Shown here: piece after piece, positions 22,902 through 29,994 of the stretch
How positions within the stretch are numbered: the first letter of the stretch is position 1
Layout of the letters: the number at the start of each line of letters is the position of its first letter
From: a bacterium
GTDB lineage: Bacteria; Bacteroidota; Rhodothermia; Balneolales; M1805
Assembly (NCBI GenBank): GCA_006226965.1
Contig: SBGQ01000114.1
Span: 1-36,008, forward strand
Length of the DNA: 36,008 nt
Direction: 5' to 3'
Notes under the pieces: model-generated
Database searches by the model: none
Told to the model about the DNA's origin: nothing
Seen by the model: the letters and a program-made list of their open reading frames with translations, nothing else
Position numbers and translations under genes: made by a program

Positions 22902-24029
22902 ATGAAAATGAGTGAAAAAATGCGATTTTCAAGCAAAGAAATCGGTCGTGGAATACAAATGCTCAAAAAAGGTAAACACTTCATCATAAACATTCTGATT
23001 ATTACTGTCTCGCTTATGCTTGGATTAGCGCTAGGAGAAGTCGCTGCAGGCTTAATGGGAGTAATACGATATGAAACCTGGCTGGAGATGTCTTCAAAAG
23101 GATATATGCAAAACCAGAGAAATGTGAGGGCGTGGGGACAAACATTTAGTGAACCCATTTTTTATAGTTTTGATGAAAAAAGAAATCGGATAACAAGTGC
23201 AGATTCAGGTAAGTCTAAATCTGCAAAAAATGTGTTGCTTCTTGGCGATTCGTTTACATTCGGTTTGTATTTGCATGATTCATTGACAATCGTACATCAG
23301 CTAAATAGTATGAGTGCTGATTCCATTCACTTTATAAACGGCGGAGTTGGCGGAACGGGAACGGCGGATCACTATTATCATTTAGAGCAGAAACTAACTG
23401 ATTTACCCATTAATGATGTCGTTCTTTTGTTGAATACCGACGATGTTGACCGAATGATTGCAAAGAATTTATTCCTTTTGAAGGATTCTGTGCTTATAGA
23501 ATCCCAAAGATGGAGTCCTACCACTGTATTTAAGCGATTTAACGGAAAGAACTGGCATGCAAATTTGGAGCGATATAGTCGCTTGTATGCATTGTTAAGT
23601 AAATACATGTGGAATAATTGGTTCTTTTATGATGATTTCTTTGCTGATAGCTCAAGCAGACGATATGATTGGCCAAGTGATGAGCAATTGCAAGTAAATT
23701 CTGTCTATGCAGTGGATGTTTGGATACGTTTAATAAATAAGATGAAGCAGTTATGTGATAACCATGAGGTTTCGTTTCGAATAATTACTACCGGTTATCC
23801 TGCAAATGAGGATTATTCCCCGAGAACTGCTCATGTTTATTCCAAATTCGATTCCATCGGAACAGTTACCGGAATTGAAATCGTTGATATTCGAGAACAT
23901 ATGAATCAGGCTTCCGGCGGAGAGATTTCAAAATTTCGTCTGTTACCGGATTCTCATCCTAATGGTTTAGGAGCGAAAGAGATAGCAAATCAGGTTTTGG
24001 AAGAATTTTTTTTAAAAAAAGATGAATAA
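22902..24029 (+). CDS. Membrane-anchored SGNH/GDSL hydrolase-like protein
   Basis: A 375-aa protein with a short cytoplasmic start, one N-terminal hydrophobic helix (HFIINILIITVSLMLGLALG) and a periplasmic domain. SGNH landmarks are block I LLGDSFTFG with nucleophile Ser117, a glycine-rich GGVGGTGT, and block V Asp350-Ser-His352 in LPDSHPNG. This is the catalytic layout of GDSL esterases and carbohydrate O-deacetylases. The substrate is unknown; cell-surface polysaccharide or an acylated glycan is plausible. In-frame ATGs at 22908, 22920 and 22959 are alternative starts. The gene is divergent from the RSH gene and is followed 48 bp later by tRNA-Leu. Confidence 0.8.
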   Translation: MKMSEKMRFSSKEIGRGIQMLKKGKHFIINILIITVSLMLGLALGEVAAGLMGVIRYETWLEMSSKGYMQNQRNVRAWGQTFSEPIFYSFDEKRNRITSADSGKSKSAKNVLLLGDSFTFGLYLHDSLTIVHQLNSMSADSIHFINGGVGGTGTADHYYHLEQKLTDLPINDVVLLLNTDDVDRMIAKNLFLLKDSVLIESQRWSPTTVFKRFNGKNWHANLERYSRLYALLSKYMWNNWFFYDDFFADSSSRRYDWPSDEQLQVNSVYAVDVWIRLINKMKQLCDNHEVSFRIITTGYPANEDYSPRTAHVYSKFDSIGTVTGIEIVDIREHMNQASGGEISKFRLLPDSHPNGLGAKEIANQVLEEFFLKKDE

Positions 24030-24033
24030 AACG

Positions 24034-24064
24034 TTGGATTCACTTTGAATGTGCTGTATATTTG
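24034..24064 (+). promoter_or_regulatory. Bacteroidota-type promoter for tRNA-Leu
   Basis: TATATTTG at 24057-24064 matches the Bacteroidota -7 consensus TAnnTTTG exactly. A TTG at 24034-24036, 20 bp upstream, fits the -33 element. Transcription would start a few bases after 24064, just before the mature tRNA at 24078. This is the clearest promoter in the window. Confidence 0.75.
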
Positions 24065-24077
24065 CGCTCCCAAACGG

Positions 24078-24164
24078 GCCGCTGTGGTGGAATTGGTAGA
24101 CACGTTGGACTTAAAATCCAATGAGACTTAAACTCTCGTACCGGTTCGAGTCCGGTCAGCGGTA
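24078..24164 (+). tRNA. tRNA-Leu, anticodon UAA
   Basis: An 87-nt cloverleaf. The acceptor stem is GCCGCTG (24078-24084) with CAGCGGT (24157-24163), including a G-U pair at the first position, and the discriminator A is at 24164. The D-arm lies in TGGTGGAATTGGTAGACA. The anticodon arm is TTGGA-CTTAAAA-TCCAA, giving anticodon TAA, which reads UUA. A long variable arm (GAG/CTC stem) as expected for leucine tRNA follows, then the T-arm ACCGG-TTCGAGT-CCGGT. The CCA end is not encoded. Confidence 0.97.
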
Positions 24165-24175
24165 CAGACTCGATA

Positions 24176-24208
24176 GCCTTGTGAATCAATGATTTACAAG
24201 GCTTTTTT
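24176..24208 (+). terminator. Rho-independent terminator after tRNA-Leu
   Basis: Stem GCCTTGTGAAT (24176-24186) with ATTTACAAGGC (24192-24202): 11 bp including one G-U pair, 5-nt loop CAATG, followed directly by TTTTTT (24203-24208). It lies 11 bp after the tRNA on the same strand and closes a compact promoter-tRNA-terminator unit. Confidence 0.92.
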
Positions 24209-24590
24209 ATTTGTGGATAGGGTATTTTTTACCATCAGATAAGGGTGAAAGATGAGTTTTTTCGAACTTTTTTTGTGTTAGTAACTGTTGGAAATAATCC
24301 TAAAAAAGATTTCAGTATACAATAATGATGATTATGCAATAGAGCGTTTCAAATTATTACTTGGAGTAGGTGCGACTGAAAAGTTTAAATATTCAACTCT
24401 TGGTCTTGAAGCTTTATTGTATGATATACAAGGCAATCACAAGATTTAAAAAAGTAGTTTTGGCATTTAGTGTACTTTTAATTTTAAATTCATTTGAAAC
24501 GACGGAAAGCTACACATGGTAACTTAGCATTGATAGTTGTAAGTAGTTTTAGGTAAAGAGAGAAGAATTATATAAGTGGTGGGGTTCGAT
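24209..24590. other. Gap without a confident gene; two overlapping short ORFs
   Basis: No standard gene is visible here. Two short plus-strand reading frames look coding-like but lack support. One runs from a TTG at 24288 to a TAA at 24447-24449 (53 codons) and contains DDYAIERFKLLLGVGATEKF. The second starts at an ATG at 24421 and stops at 24520-24522 (33 aa), with a basic start and a hydrophobic stretch VVLAFSVLLILNSF like a signal peptide. They could be remnants of decayed genes. No RNA gene or repeat was recognised. Confidence 0.35.
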
Positions 24591-24995
24591 TTAATTGGTT
24601 TTGGGCGGGTTTTTCTTAAGCAAAGCATAAATAATGGCTAATAATGTACCACCAGAGAAAATACTACCTTGAATTTCAAATCCCATTTTTAAAAGCTCAT
24701 AACTAAACCACATCCCACCGAGAGCTATTAGTAAAACAATGAAATGTTTAAAATAATTTAGTCCGTGTACAAGTATTTGTTCACGTTTCCCTATAGTTAC
24801 TCCTTCTGCATTCATTTTGTGGCGGTGTTTTTGCTCGTCTTGTGCTGTTTGTCTTATTAATGCAGGTAGTTCTGGATCTGCTTGGGAATACTCAGCTATT
24901 TCGGCTGCACTTGGCAAAAGTTGATCTTCGTAAGACTCAGAAGCCTCATAATGGTCTCGACCTTTTTGAGTTAATTGACGATTGTGTTTTGCCAT
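24591..24995 (-). CDS. DUF2335-like predicted membrane protein
   Basis: A 134-aa protein. A polar N-terminal half contains LLPSAAEIAEYSQADPELP and a helical stretch rich in E, Q, H and K (TAQDEQKHRHKMN). Two hydrophobic helices follow (about residues 84-102 and 108-127). This order, a proline-containing PxAxEIxEY segment, then an EQxHRH helix, then two membrane helices, is what I recall of the DUF2335 family, which has no known function. Its ATG directly follows the TAA of the 112-aa gene upstream, so the two are cotranscribed. It lies in the variable region downstream of tRNA-Leu. Confidence 0.7.
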   Translation of the reverse strand: MAKHNRQLTQKGRDHYEASESYEDQLLPSAAEIAEYSQADPELPALIRQTAQDEQKHRHKMNAEGVTIGKREQILVHGLNYFKHFIVLLIALGGMWFSYELLKMGFEIQGSIFSGGTLLAIIYALLKKNPPKTN

Positions 24996-25334
24996 TTATG
25001 AATTTACTAATTCAGAATTATTCTGCTTGCTTTTTTCGATTTCTTTGGAAGCAGCTGATTTATAGCCTCTGAAAACAACATTAATGTCTTTGGAATAGTT
25101 AGTCTTATCTACGCTAAAACTTCCAATTTTTATGACACGGTCTTTAGGATAAAATCTATCTACAAGATCATTGTAAACCTCTGAATGTGAAGTTTCATTT
25201 ACCAATAGATTAACGTGTAATATTTTTTTTAAAGATGCCATGAAATATTTGATGTTATCATTCTTTTTGATGTAATACATTATTACCATCCACCGCTTTT
25301 TGAAAGGGAGGCTAAGTATCTGGTTATCAATCAT
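24996..25334 (-). CDS. Unrecognised 112-aa protein paired with the DUF2335-like gene
   Basis: The protein is basic and probably soluble. The middle reads as alternating strands and helices (LKKILHVNLLVNETSHSEVYNDL, then DRVIKIGSFSVDKTNYSKDINVVFRGYKSAA). I recognise no family. The first ATG gives 112 aa; internal ATGs at codons 16 and 19 (MVIM) are possible starts because the first 15 residues overlap the end of the upstream small ORF. It abuts the DUF2335-like gene with no intergenic base. The tight spacing supports a real two-gene unit, but the surrounding DNA is decayed, so truncation at the N-terminus is possible. Confidence 0.55.
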   Translation of the reverse strand: MIDNQILSLPFKKRWMVIMYYIKKNDNIKYFMASLKKILHVNLLVNETSHSEVYNDLVDRFYPKDRVIKIGSFSVDKTNYSKDINVVFRGYKSAASKEIEKSKQNNSELVNS

Positions 25335-25464
25335 AAGAAATCGTGTCTACATCTTCGTGAAGACTAGGATAATTGGTAAAGTCATTAAAATAATTTTTAC
25401 CAATTAAATCAAAGAATAATCTGAAGCTTACTGAGAAGTCACTATTTTTACTTCCAAAGCCCAT
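25327..25464 (-). CDS. Short coding-like ORF, possibly the 3-prime part of a broken gene
   Basis: An ATG at 25464 opens 45 codons that end at a TGA (25327-25329) overlapping the next gene start by 8 bp. The product includes FSVSFRLFFDLIGKNYF and NYPSLHEDVDTISYD and looks like genuine protein sequence. The same frame stays open upstream of the ATG (KVELTTVDVRTI) as far as a run of nine T residues on the minus strand. It may therefore be the end of a longer gene whose frame was broken at that run. No family is recognised. Confidence 0.35.
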   Translation of the reverse strand: MGFGSKNSDFSVSFRLFFDLIGKNYFNDFTNYPSLHEDVDTISYD

Positions 25465-25542
25465 AATCGTTCTCACATCTACAGTTGTTAACTCTACTTT
25501 TACTAAAAAAAAATGAACGATATAAATAAACTAATGTTGCGT

Positions 25543-25671
25543 TCAATCTGTGCCTAATATTAAATCAAATTGAATTGAAATCCAAGATTCTATTTTAGAC
25601 TTGAAAAATGGCAATATTTGAGAATAAGAGCCACTTTTGAAATAGTTTTCAAAATGTATATTAGAAAACAT
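25543..25671 (-). pseudogene. Short coding-like ORF, possible 5-prime part of the same broken gene
   Basis: An ATG at 25671 gives 42 aa (MFSNIHFENYFKSG, later FFKSKIESWISIQFDL) before a TGA at 25543-25545. It ends 78 bp before the ATG of the next short ORF on the same strand, with the T-run between them. Both fragments are aromatic-rich and of similar character. Two or more frame changes would be needed to join them, so this is probably a decayed gene. A functional 42-aa peptide is less likely. Confidence 0.3.
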
Positions 25672-25826
25672 GAGTCTATATTTAGTAGACTCCAATAAGT
25701 GCCTAAGATTTAAATTGTATTAAAACATTGGGAGTGATTTGTTACTTGTAGTGTATGGCACCCAATACTGGAAAAATGAATATCTCTAAAAGTCCAATGA
25801 GTGTTAACCGTTAAAAGTTAGACTTC

Positions 25827-26183
25827 TTATTTCAAGAGTGTCATTTGGCGCATAATGCTTTTCTTCGGAGTACTTAACCGATACATATAAACCCCGCTAA
25901 CTAGTCTGGCAGCATCAAAACTAACGTGAAAGGAACCTGTTGGTTGGTACGTATTTATAAGTGTTGCAACACGCCTTCCCATCAAATCAAAAACCTCTAA
26001 AGAAGCTTGGGAGCTTGTTTATAAGGTTGCGTTTGCGGGTTCAATGGATTGGGATAATCTTGAAGCAAAGTAAGTGCATTTGGTAACTGAATACCATCAG
26101 AAAAGTCATTCGCTTAATTGGTTTAGTATTCCAACTAATAGTGAAACCTCGATTTGTAGAAAACGCGAATGTTACATGAAAAA
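25827..26183 (-). pseudogene. Frameshifted remnant of a T9SS C-terminal sorting domain
   Basis: Read on the minus strand, three frames in turn give a decayed T9SS tail. The first has FAFSTNRGFTISWNTKPI. The second has SDGIQLPNALTLLQDYPNPL. The third has [34 protein letters not shown] and the end MRQMTLLK, with a TAA at 25827-25829. Frame changes lie near 26110 and 26020, and a few residues are missing between the NP motif and the VFDLMGR strand. The end resembles that of the intact T9SS propeller protein in this window. No upstream effector domain remains, because a separate gene ends at 26189. Confidence 0.82.
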
Positions 26184-26188
26184 ACGTG

Positions 26189-26428
26189 TTATTCGGCTGC
26201 ATCATCTATGTAACAACCGTTGCGATCACAAATTCCATTTTTACAATAATCGGCAGGAGTGCAGTTTACCATGCATAATTCACCGTACTTTTCTTCGTAT
26301 TCAGTTTTCAGTTTTATAGCACTATCCTTAAAAAATATCGCTAATTCGTGTGCTGATTTATAAGCAGAACGAAGATTTTGTTTTTCATTTTGAATGATGA
26401 AGAATTGAGAAAGCCTGTCATCTTTCAT
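26189..26428 (-). CDS. Unrecognised small protein with cysteine-rich tail
   Basis: 79 aa from the ATG at 26428; a GTG at 26440 gives 83 aa. The N-terminal two thirds look helical and charged (DDRLSQFFIIQNEKQNLRSAY, LKTEYEEKYGE). The C-terminal part has five cysteines (CMVNCTPADYCKNGICDRNGC) that could hold a metal. No signal peptide is seen. It overlaps the end of the HTH gene by 11 bp (23 bp with the GTG start) and is probably cotranscribed with it. This gene pair resembles the early genes of a mobile element, but I know no family for it. Confidence 0.5.
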   Translation of the reverse strand: MKDDRLSQFFIIQNEKQNLRSAYKSAHELAIFFKDSAIKLKTEYEEKYGELCMVNCTPADYCKNGICDRNGCYIDDAAE

Positions 26429-26798
26429 TAGGAACCTCACTTTTATGAATCAACCATATTTTACCGTCTTTTATAGCTGTTTTATACCGACCTTTATTAC
26501 ACGCGTTAGCAATGGAAGCGGGGTGTTGCATAAGTATTCTTGCAAGTTCTTTTGTGCTTAGATACTCTGTATGTTGCTTAGTATTTCGTTTTTCAACAAC
26601 TGGTTTTCTATCCGGAAAGTTAGTTTCTATAAACTTTTTTATGTGCTCTCTGATAGTTTTACTTTTTGTTGTGCCTTTGGCAACAGACATAATGTGAGTA
26701 TGAGATTTACCTAAGCTCTTAGCAAACTTGCTAACAGTAACCCCGGCAGCGGCACAAGCAATCTGGAGTTCGCCATATATATTTGTATTGGAACTCAT
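26418..26798 (-). CDS. Small DNA-binding protein with two helix-turn-helix-like segments
   Basis: A 126-aa protein. An N-terminal phage-type helix-turn-helix (about residues 12-45) reads CAAAGVTVSKFAKSLGKSHT, then IMSVAKGTTKSK. A second segment (about residues 76-122) resembles the excisionase/HTH_17 fold: YLSTKELARILMQHPASIAN, then KGRYKTAIKDGKIWLIHKSEV. It is divergent from the XRE regulator across 129 bp, an arrangement like a phage or integrative-element switch. It probably represses or activates its own promoter or that of its neighbour. A role as an excision or replication factor is an alternative. Confidence 0.65.
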   Translation of the reverse strand: MSSNTNIYGELQIACAAAGVTVSKFAKSLGKSHTHIMSVAKGTTKSKTIREHIKKFIETNFPDRKPVVEKRNTKQHTEYLSTKELARILMQHPASIANACNKGRYKTAIKDGKIWLIHKSEVPNER

Positions 26799-26827
26799 TT
26801 TTTTTAGATTTCAGGATGAATAAAGGC

Positions 26828-26838
26828 TTCAACTTGAA
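26828..26838. promoter_or_regulatory. Candidate operator between the divergent HTH genes
   Basis: TTCAACTTGAA is a 5-1-5 palindrome 30 bp upstream of the minus-strand HTH gene, inside the 129-bp gap shared with the XRE gene. Related AT-rich half-sites (AACTTGAAAG, AACCTGAAAG) follow at 26831-26854. This is a plausible binding site for one of the two regulators but is short enough to arise by chance. Confidence 0.3.
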
Positions 26839-26927
26839 AGTTTAAACCTGAAAGCTTAGCGAATAGTAAACCTTAAGCAGTAGGAAACAGTCAAAGAGTA
26901 GAAGTTGTAGAATAATATATAGAAAGA

Positions 26928-27338
26928 ATGTTGGAATTCATAAATAATGATAGAAAGATAATTTCTATCAGATTAAAGATATTTCGTGAAGAGTTAGGGT
27001 TAACTCAAAGCCAGATTGCATCAGAGTGCGGCACAACGATTAAGACCATAAGTAACTATGAAACGGGTCATAGTGAGCCGAAAACACAATATCTGCTTTA
27101 TTTAGCCGGAAAAGGGTTGAACCTTCACTGGTATTTTACCGGGAAAGGTGAAATGCTCGTTGATAAAGTAGGGGAGAGTCAGGTTCTAGAAAGCACGAAT
27201 TACAATGATGATAAAACGTTTGAGGTGGCAGAGAAATACGTTACAAATCGCGGGAAAATGCCTTTAACTATCAAACAGGAAAAAGTCCTTCTTGAACTGT
27301 TACTTAAAAATGCACAATACAAATCTGATAATAAATGA
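26928..27338 (+). CDS. XRE-family helix-turn-helix regulator
   Basis: A 136-aa protein. A Cro/C1-type helix-turn-helix occupies about residues 13-65: IRLKIFREELGLTQSQIASE, then TTIKTISNYETGHSEPKTQY. It is followed by GLNLHWYFTGKGEML, a segment often seen after the HTH in phage-repressor-like proteins. The C-terminal half is polar and lacks a LexA/S24 peptidase domain, so it is not a self-cleaving repressor. It is divergent from the two-HTH protein and is the last gene of the island before conserved chromosomal genes resume. Likely role: repressor of the small element. Confidence is high for the DNA-binding family and low for the target. Confidence 0.85.
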   Translation: MLEFINNDRKIISIRLKIFREELGLTQSQIASECGTTIKTISNYETGHSEPKTQYLLYLAGKGLNLHWYFTGKGEMLVDKVGESQVLESTNYNDDKTFEVAEKYVTNRGKMPLTIKQEKVLLELLLKNAQYKSDNK

Positions 27339-27373
27339 AATAAAGAACCATAAGCGGACTTTTTCTTAGCACA

Positions 27374-27396
27374 CAAAAGGGTACAAATTAGTACCC
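27374..27396 (-). terminator. Hairpin terminator overlapping the ggt stop codon
   Basis: GGGTAC (27379-27384) and GTACCC (27391-27396) form a perfect 6-bp stem with loop AAATTA, followed on the minus strand by TTTTGTGT. The TAA stop of the gamma-glutamyltransferase gene (27388-27390) lies in the loop. The stem is short, so termination may be incomplete. Confidence 0.5.
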
Positions 27397-29085
27397 CGCG
27401 GCATAATCAAATCCTCTTGGGTCGGCGCCACCCGATAAAATGCCGTTTTCATCAATAAAAATAACATCTGCTCTACCTGAATAGCCTTTACGTTCGCTTA
27501 AGGTATAACCGCGAGCTTGTAATTGTTGGTAATCGTATCGGCTTAGAGCGAATTTTTCAAAATAAAGTTCATCGGGTAACCATTGGTGATGTACTCTGGG
27601 AGCCGCTACAGCTTGTTGGGCATTCATACCAAACTCAGCTCCGTTTATGAAAACCTGCAAAACGGTAGTAATAATAGTTGAACCGCCGGGTGTTCCTAAA
27701 ACCATATTTAATTTGCCGTTTTTAGTAACAATAGTTGGAGTCATACTGCTTACCATGCGTTTATGCGGTGCTATAGCATTGGCTTTTCCGCCTGTTAAGC
27801 CAAATTGATTAGGAACGCCCGGTTTTGAAGAAAAGTCATCCATTTCATTATTTAAAAAGAAACCGGCACCATCCACAACTACTTTAGAGCCGTAACCACT
27901 ATTTAAAGTGGTTGTAATCGCTACGGCGTTTCCAAATTTATCAACCACGGAAAAGTGAGTGGTTTCGTCCGATTCTTTGAAAAAGGGAACAGAACCGGGT
28001 GCAATTTCATTACTTGGAGTTGCCATTGCCCAATTAAACGAATTCATTCTATTTTTTGAATAAGAGCGATTGGTTATTACGGCAGTCGGAACGTTTACAA
28101 AATCCGGATCGCCAACATATTTCGAACGGTCGGCATAAGCACGTTTCATCGCTTCTGCCATTACATGTACCGCTTCCGATGAATTCCATCCATAGTTACC
28201 AATGTTATACGGTTCAATCATAGAAAGCATTTGGCTTAAACCAATTCCACCGGAACTTGGCGGCCCCATAGAAACCAATTCGTACTCTTTGTATTTCATT
28301 TTTACAGGTTCCCGCCAGGCGCTTTTGTAGGCTTTTAAATCATTCAAATCTACTAAACCGCCGTTCTTTTTCATTTCTTTTGTGATGAGTTCGGCAGTAA
28401 CACCGGAATAAAAACCATCGCGACCAAATTGGGCGATTCGTTCTAAGGTCTGAGCCAAATCTTCTTGTACAAACAATTCACCTTCTACATATTCGCTGCC
28501 ATCCGCCTTAACGAAATATTTCTTAGTTGATGGAAATTGTGAAAATACTTCTTTGTTGTGATTTAAGGAACTCGCTTCTTCATAAGTTAAATGGAAACCT
28601 TTACGCGCCAATCGAATAGCCGGTTCTATTACCATATCAACAGGCATGGTTCCATAACGCTCAAGAGCTTCTAATGCTCCATCTACACTGCCCGGAACGC
28701 CAACTGCCCAGTGACCCAAAACCGATTTGTCAGTTACATTTCCCTGCGCATCGAGGTACATATCTTTACTGGCTTTAGCTGGTGCTTTTTCACGAAAATC
28801 TATCGTTTTTACTTCACCGTTCTGGAAACGTGCAACCATAAAACCGCCACCACCCAAGTTTCCGGCTGCAGGGAAGGTTACTGCTAAGGCAAAGTGAACA
28901 GCTACGGCAGCATCAACTGCATTTCCGCCTAATTTCAGAATTTCAATTCCGGCTTCGGATGCTTCTTTATTGGCAGAAACTACCAAGCCATTTTTGTATT
29001 TCTTGGGTGAACCAACCTGAGCAAAGGAACTGTGTACCAAGAAAATGCTAAGATATAATAAGCTGCTAAATAATCTGAATTTCAT
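27388..29085 (-). CDS. ggt: Gamma-glutamyltransferase (glutathione hydrolase)
   Basis: A 565-aa Ntn-hydrolase made as a precursor and cut into two subunits. A signal peptide (about residues 1-22, ending SSFAQ) sends it to the periplasm. The large subunit carries GGNAVDAAVAVHFAL and GNLGGGGFM and ends before Thr376 in DETTHFSVVD, the nucleophile that becomes the N-terminus of the small subunit (190 aa, the usual size). Other hallmarks are PSSGGIGLSQML, LNNEMDDF, MVSSMTPTIV and TPGGSTIITTV. It releases glutamate from glutathione and other gamma-glutamyl compounds. It lies 3 bp after xerD in the same orientation. Any link to the gamma-glutamyl-type ligase operon 23 kb away is speculation. Confidence 0.94.
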   Translation of the reverse strand: MKFRLFSSLLYLSIFLVHSSFAQVGSPKKYKNGLVVSANKEASEAGIEILKLGGNAVDAAVAVHFALAVTFPAAGNLGGGGFMVARFQNGEVKTIDFREKAPAKASKDMYLDAQGNVTDKSVLGHWAVGVPGSVDGALEALERYGTMPVDMVIEPAIRLARKGFHLTYEEASSLNHNKEVFSQFPSTKKYFVKADGSEYVEGELFVQEDLAQTLERIAQFGRDGFYSGVTAELITKEMKKNGGLVDLNDLKAYKSAWREPVKMKYKEYELVSMGPPSSGGIGLSQMLSMIEPYNIGNYGWNSSEAVHVMAEAMKRAYADRSKYVGDPDFVNVPTAVITNRSYSKNRMNSFNWAMATPSNEIAPGSVPFFKESDETTHFSVVDKFGNAVAITTTLNSGYGSKVVVDGAGFFLNNEMDDFSSKPGVPNQFGLTGGKANAIAPHKRMVSSMTPTIVTKNGKLNMVLGTPGGSTIITTVLQVFINGAEFGMNAQQAVAAPRVHHQWLPDELYFEKFALSRYDYQQLQARGYTLSERKGYSGRADVIFIDENGILSGGADPRGFDYAAGY

Positions 29086-29088
29086 AGT

Positions 29089-29994
29089 TTACGATCTGGG
29101 ATGAAACGATTTGTAGGTCTGATGTAAATAATTACGGTCAATATGCGTGTAAATTTCAGTAGTCATAATACTGGAGTGCCCCAACATTTCCTGAACTGCA
29201 CGCAAATCGGCGCCGCCTTCTAATAGATGTGTTGCAAATGAGTGGCGAAAAGCATGCGGATACACGTGTTTTGTAACTCCGGCAGCTTGAGTGTATTTCT
29301 GAACAATGTTCCAAATGCTCATTCGGCTTAAAGGTTTTCCACGCTGGTTTAAAAAAACTTTGTTTTTTGTGTTGATTGGGTTATTGATAAACAAGGTTCT
29401 TACTTCACGGATATAATCGTACAAAATTTGTTTGTTGATTTCTCCCAAAGGAACCAGACGTTCTTTGTTTCCTTTACCAATCACACGAATAAAATCAATT
29501 TCAAACAAAATCTGATTAAGTTCTAAGTCAACCAATTCACTTACGCGCATTCCTGTTCCGTACAAGGTTTCCAAAATACAAGCATCACGCATACCAACAG
29601 CGGTTTCCTTTTCCGGCGCATCTAAAATTGAAGCTACTTCTTCTGCTAAAAGTACGTCAGGAAGTTTTTGGGTGAATTTTGGCGTTTCTATGATTTCAGA
29701 TGGATTGGCAACAGCGAATTGTTCCATCACACAAAATTCATGAAATCCTCGAATAGCAGAGATATTACGGGCTATACTTCTGGGCGCTAAACCCATGGCG
29801 GCCAATTCGTTTAAATATTCTTCGATGTGGCTGAATGTCACCGCTGCTAAATCGCTGAGTTGCTGTATTTCAGCTAAAAAAATGAGGTAACGTTCCAAAT
29901 CGTTTCGGTACGATTCAACGGAGTTATCTGATAAACCCTTTTCCAGTTTTAGAAAATTAAAATAGGATTGCAGTTCTAAATCAAATAATCGCAT
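29089..29994 (-). CDS. xerD: Site-specific tyrosine recombinase XerD
   Basis: A 301-aa tyrosine recombinase of XerC/XerD type. An N-terminal SAM-like DNA-binding domain (LEKGLSDNSVESYRNDLERY) is followed by the catalytic domain with GTGMRVSELVDL, HAFRHSFATHLLEGG (His247 and Arg250), LGHSSIMTTEIYTH and nucleophile Tyr282. It resolves chromosome dimers at dif during division. The length, the conserved housekeeping neighbours and the xerD-like TRAVQEMLGHSS-type segment (here LRAVQEMLGHSS) argue for the cellular enzyme and not an integrase of the nearby island. It overlaps the PgpH-like gene by 14 bp. XerC versus XerD is judged by similarity only. Confidence 0.92.
   Translation of the reverse strand: MRLFDLELQSYFNFLKLEKGLSDNSVESYRNDLERYLIFLAEIQQLSDLAAVTFSHIEEYLNELAAMGLAPRSIARNISAIRGFHEFCVMEQFAVANPSEIIETPKFTQKLPDVLLAEEVASILDAPEKETAVGMRDACILETLYGTGMRVSELVDLELNQILFEIDFIRVIGKGNKERLVPLGEINKQILYDYIREVRTLFINNPINTKNKVFLNQRGKPLSRMSIWNIVQKYTQAAGVTKHVYPHAFRHSFATHLLEGGADLRAVQEMLGHSSIMTTEIYTHIDRNYLHQTYKSFHPRS

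Noticed and set aside
22853-23158. 101-codon minus-strand ORF over the start of the SGNH gene
   Set aside because: It is the antisense shadow of the signal-anchor and N-terminal region, and the SGNH reading has clear family motifs.
26074-26319. 81-codon plus-strand ORF
   Set aside because: It runs antisense across the decayed T9SS tail and the cysteine-rich gene, and its composition looks like a shadow frame.
24140-27400. Attachment-site direct repeat of the tRNA-Leu 3-prime end
   Set aside because: I scanned the island for the T-arm/acceptor sequence and found no second copy long enough to matter.
29089-29994. Tyrosine recombinase as integrase of the tRNA-Leu island
   Set aside because: Size, sequence and housekeeping neighbours (PgpH-like, ligA) fit cellular XerD, and ggt separates it from the island.
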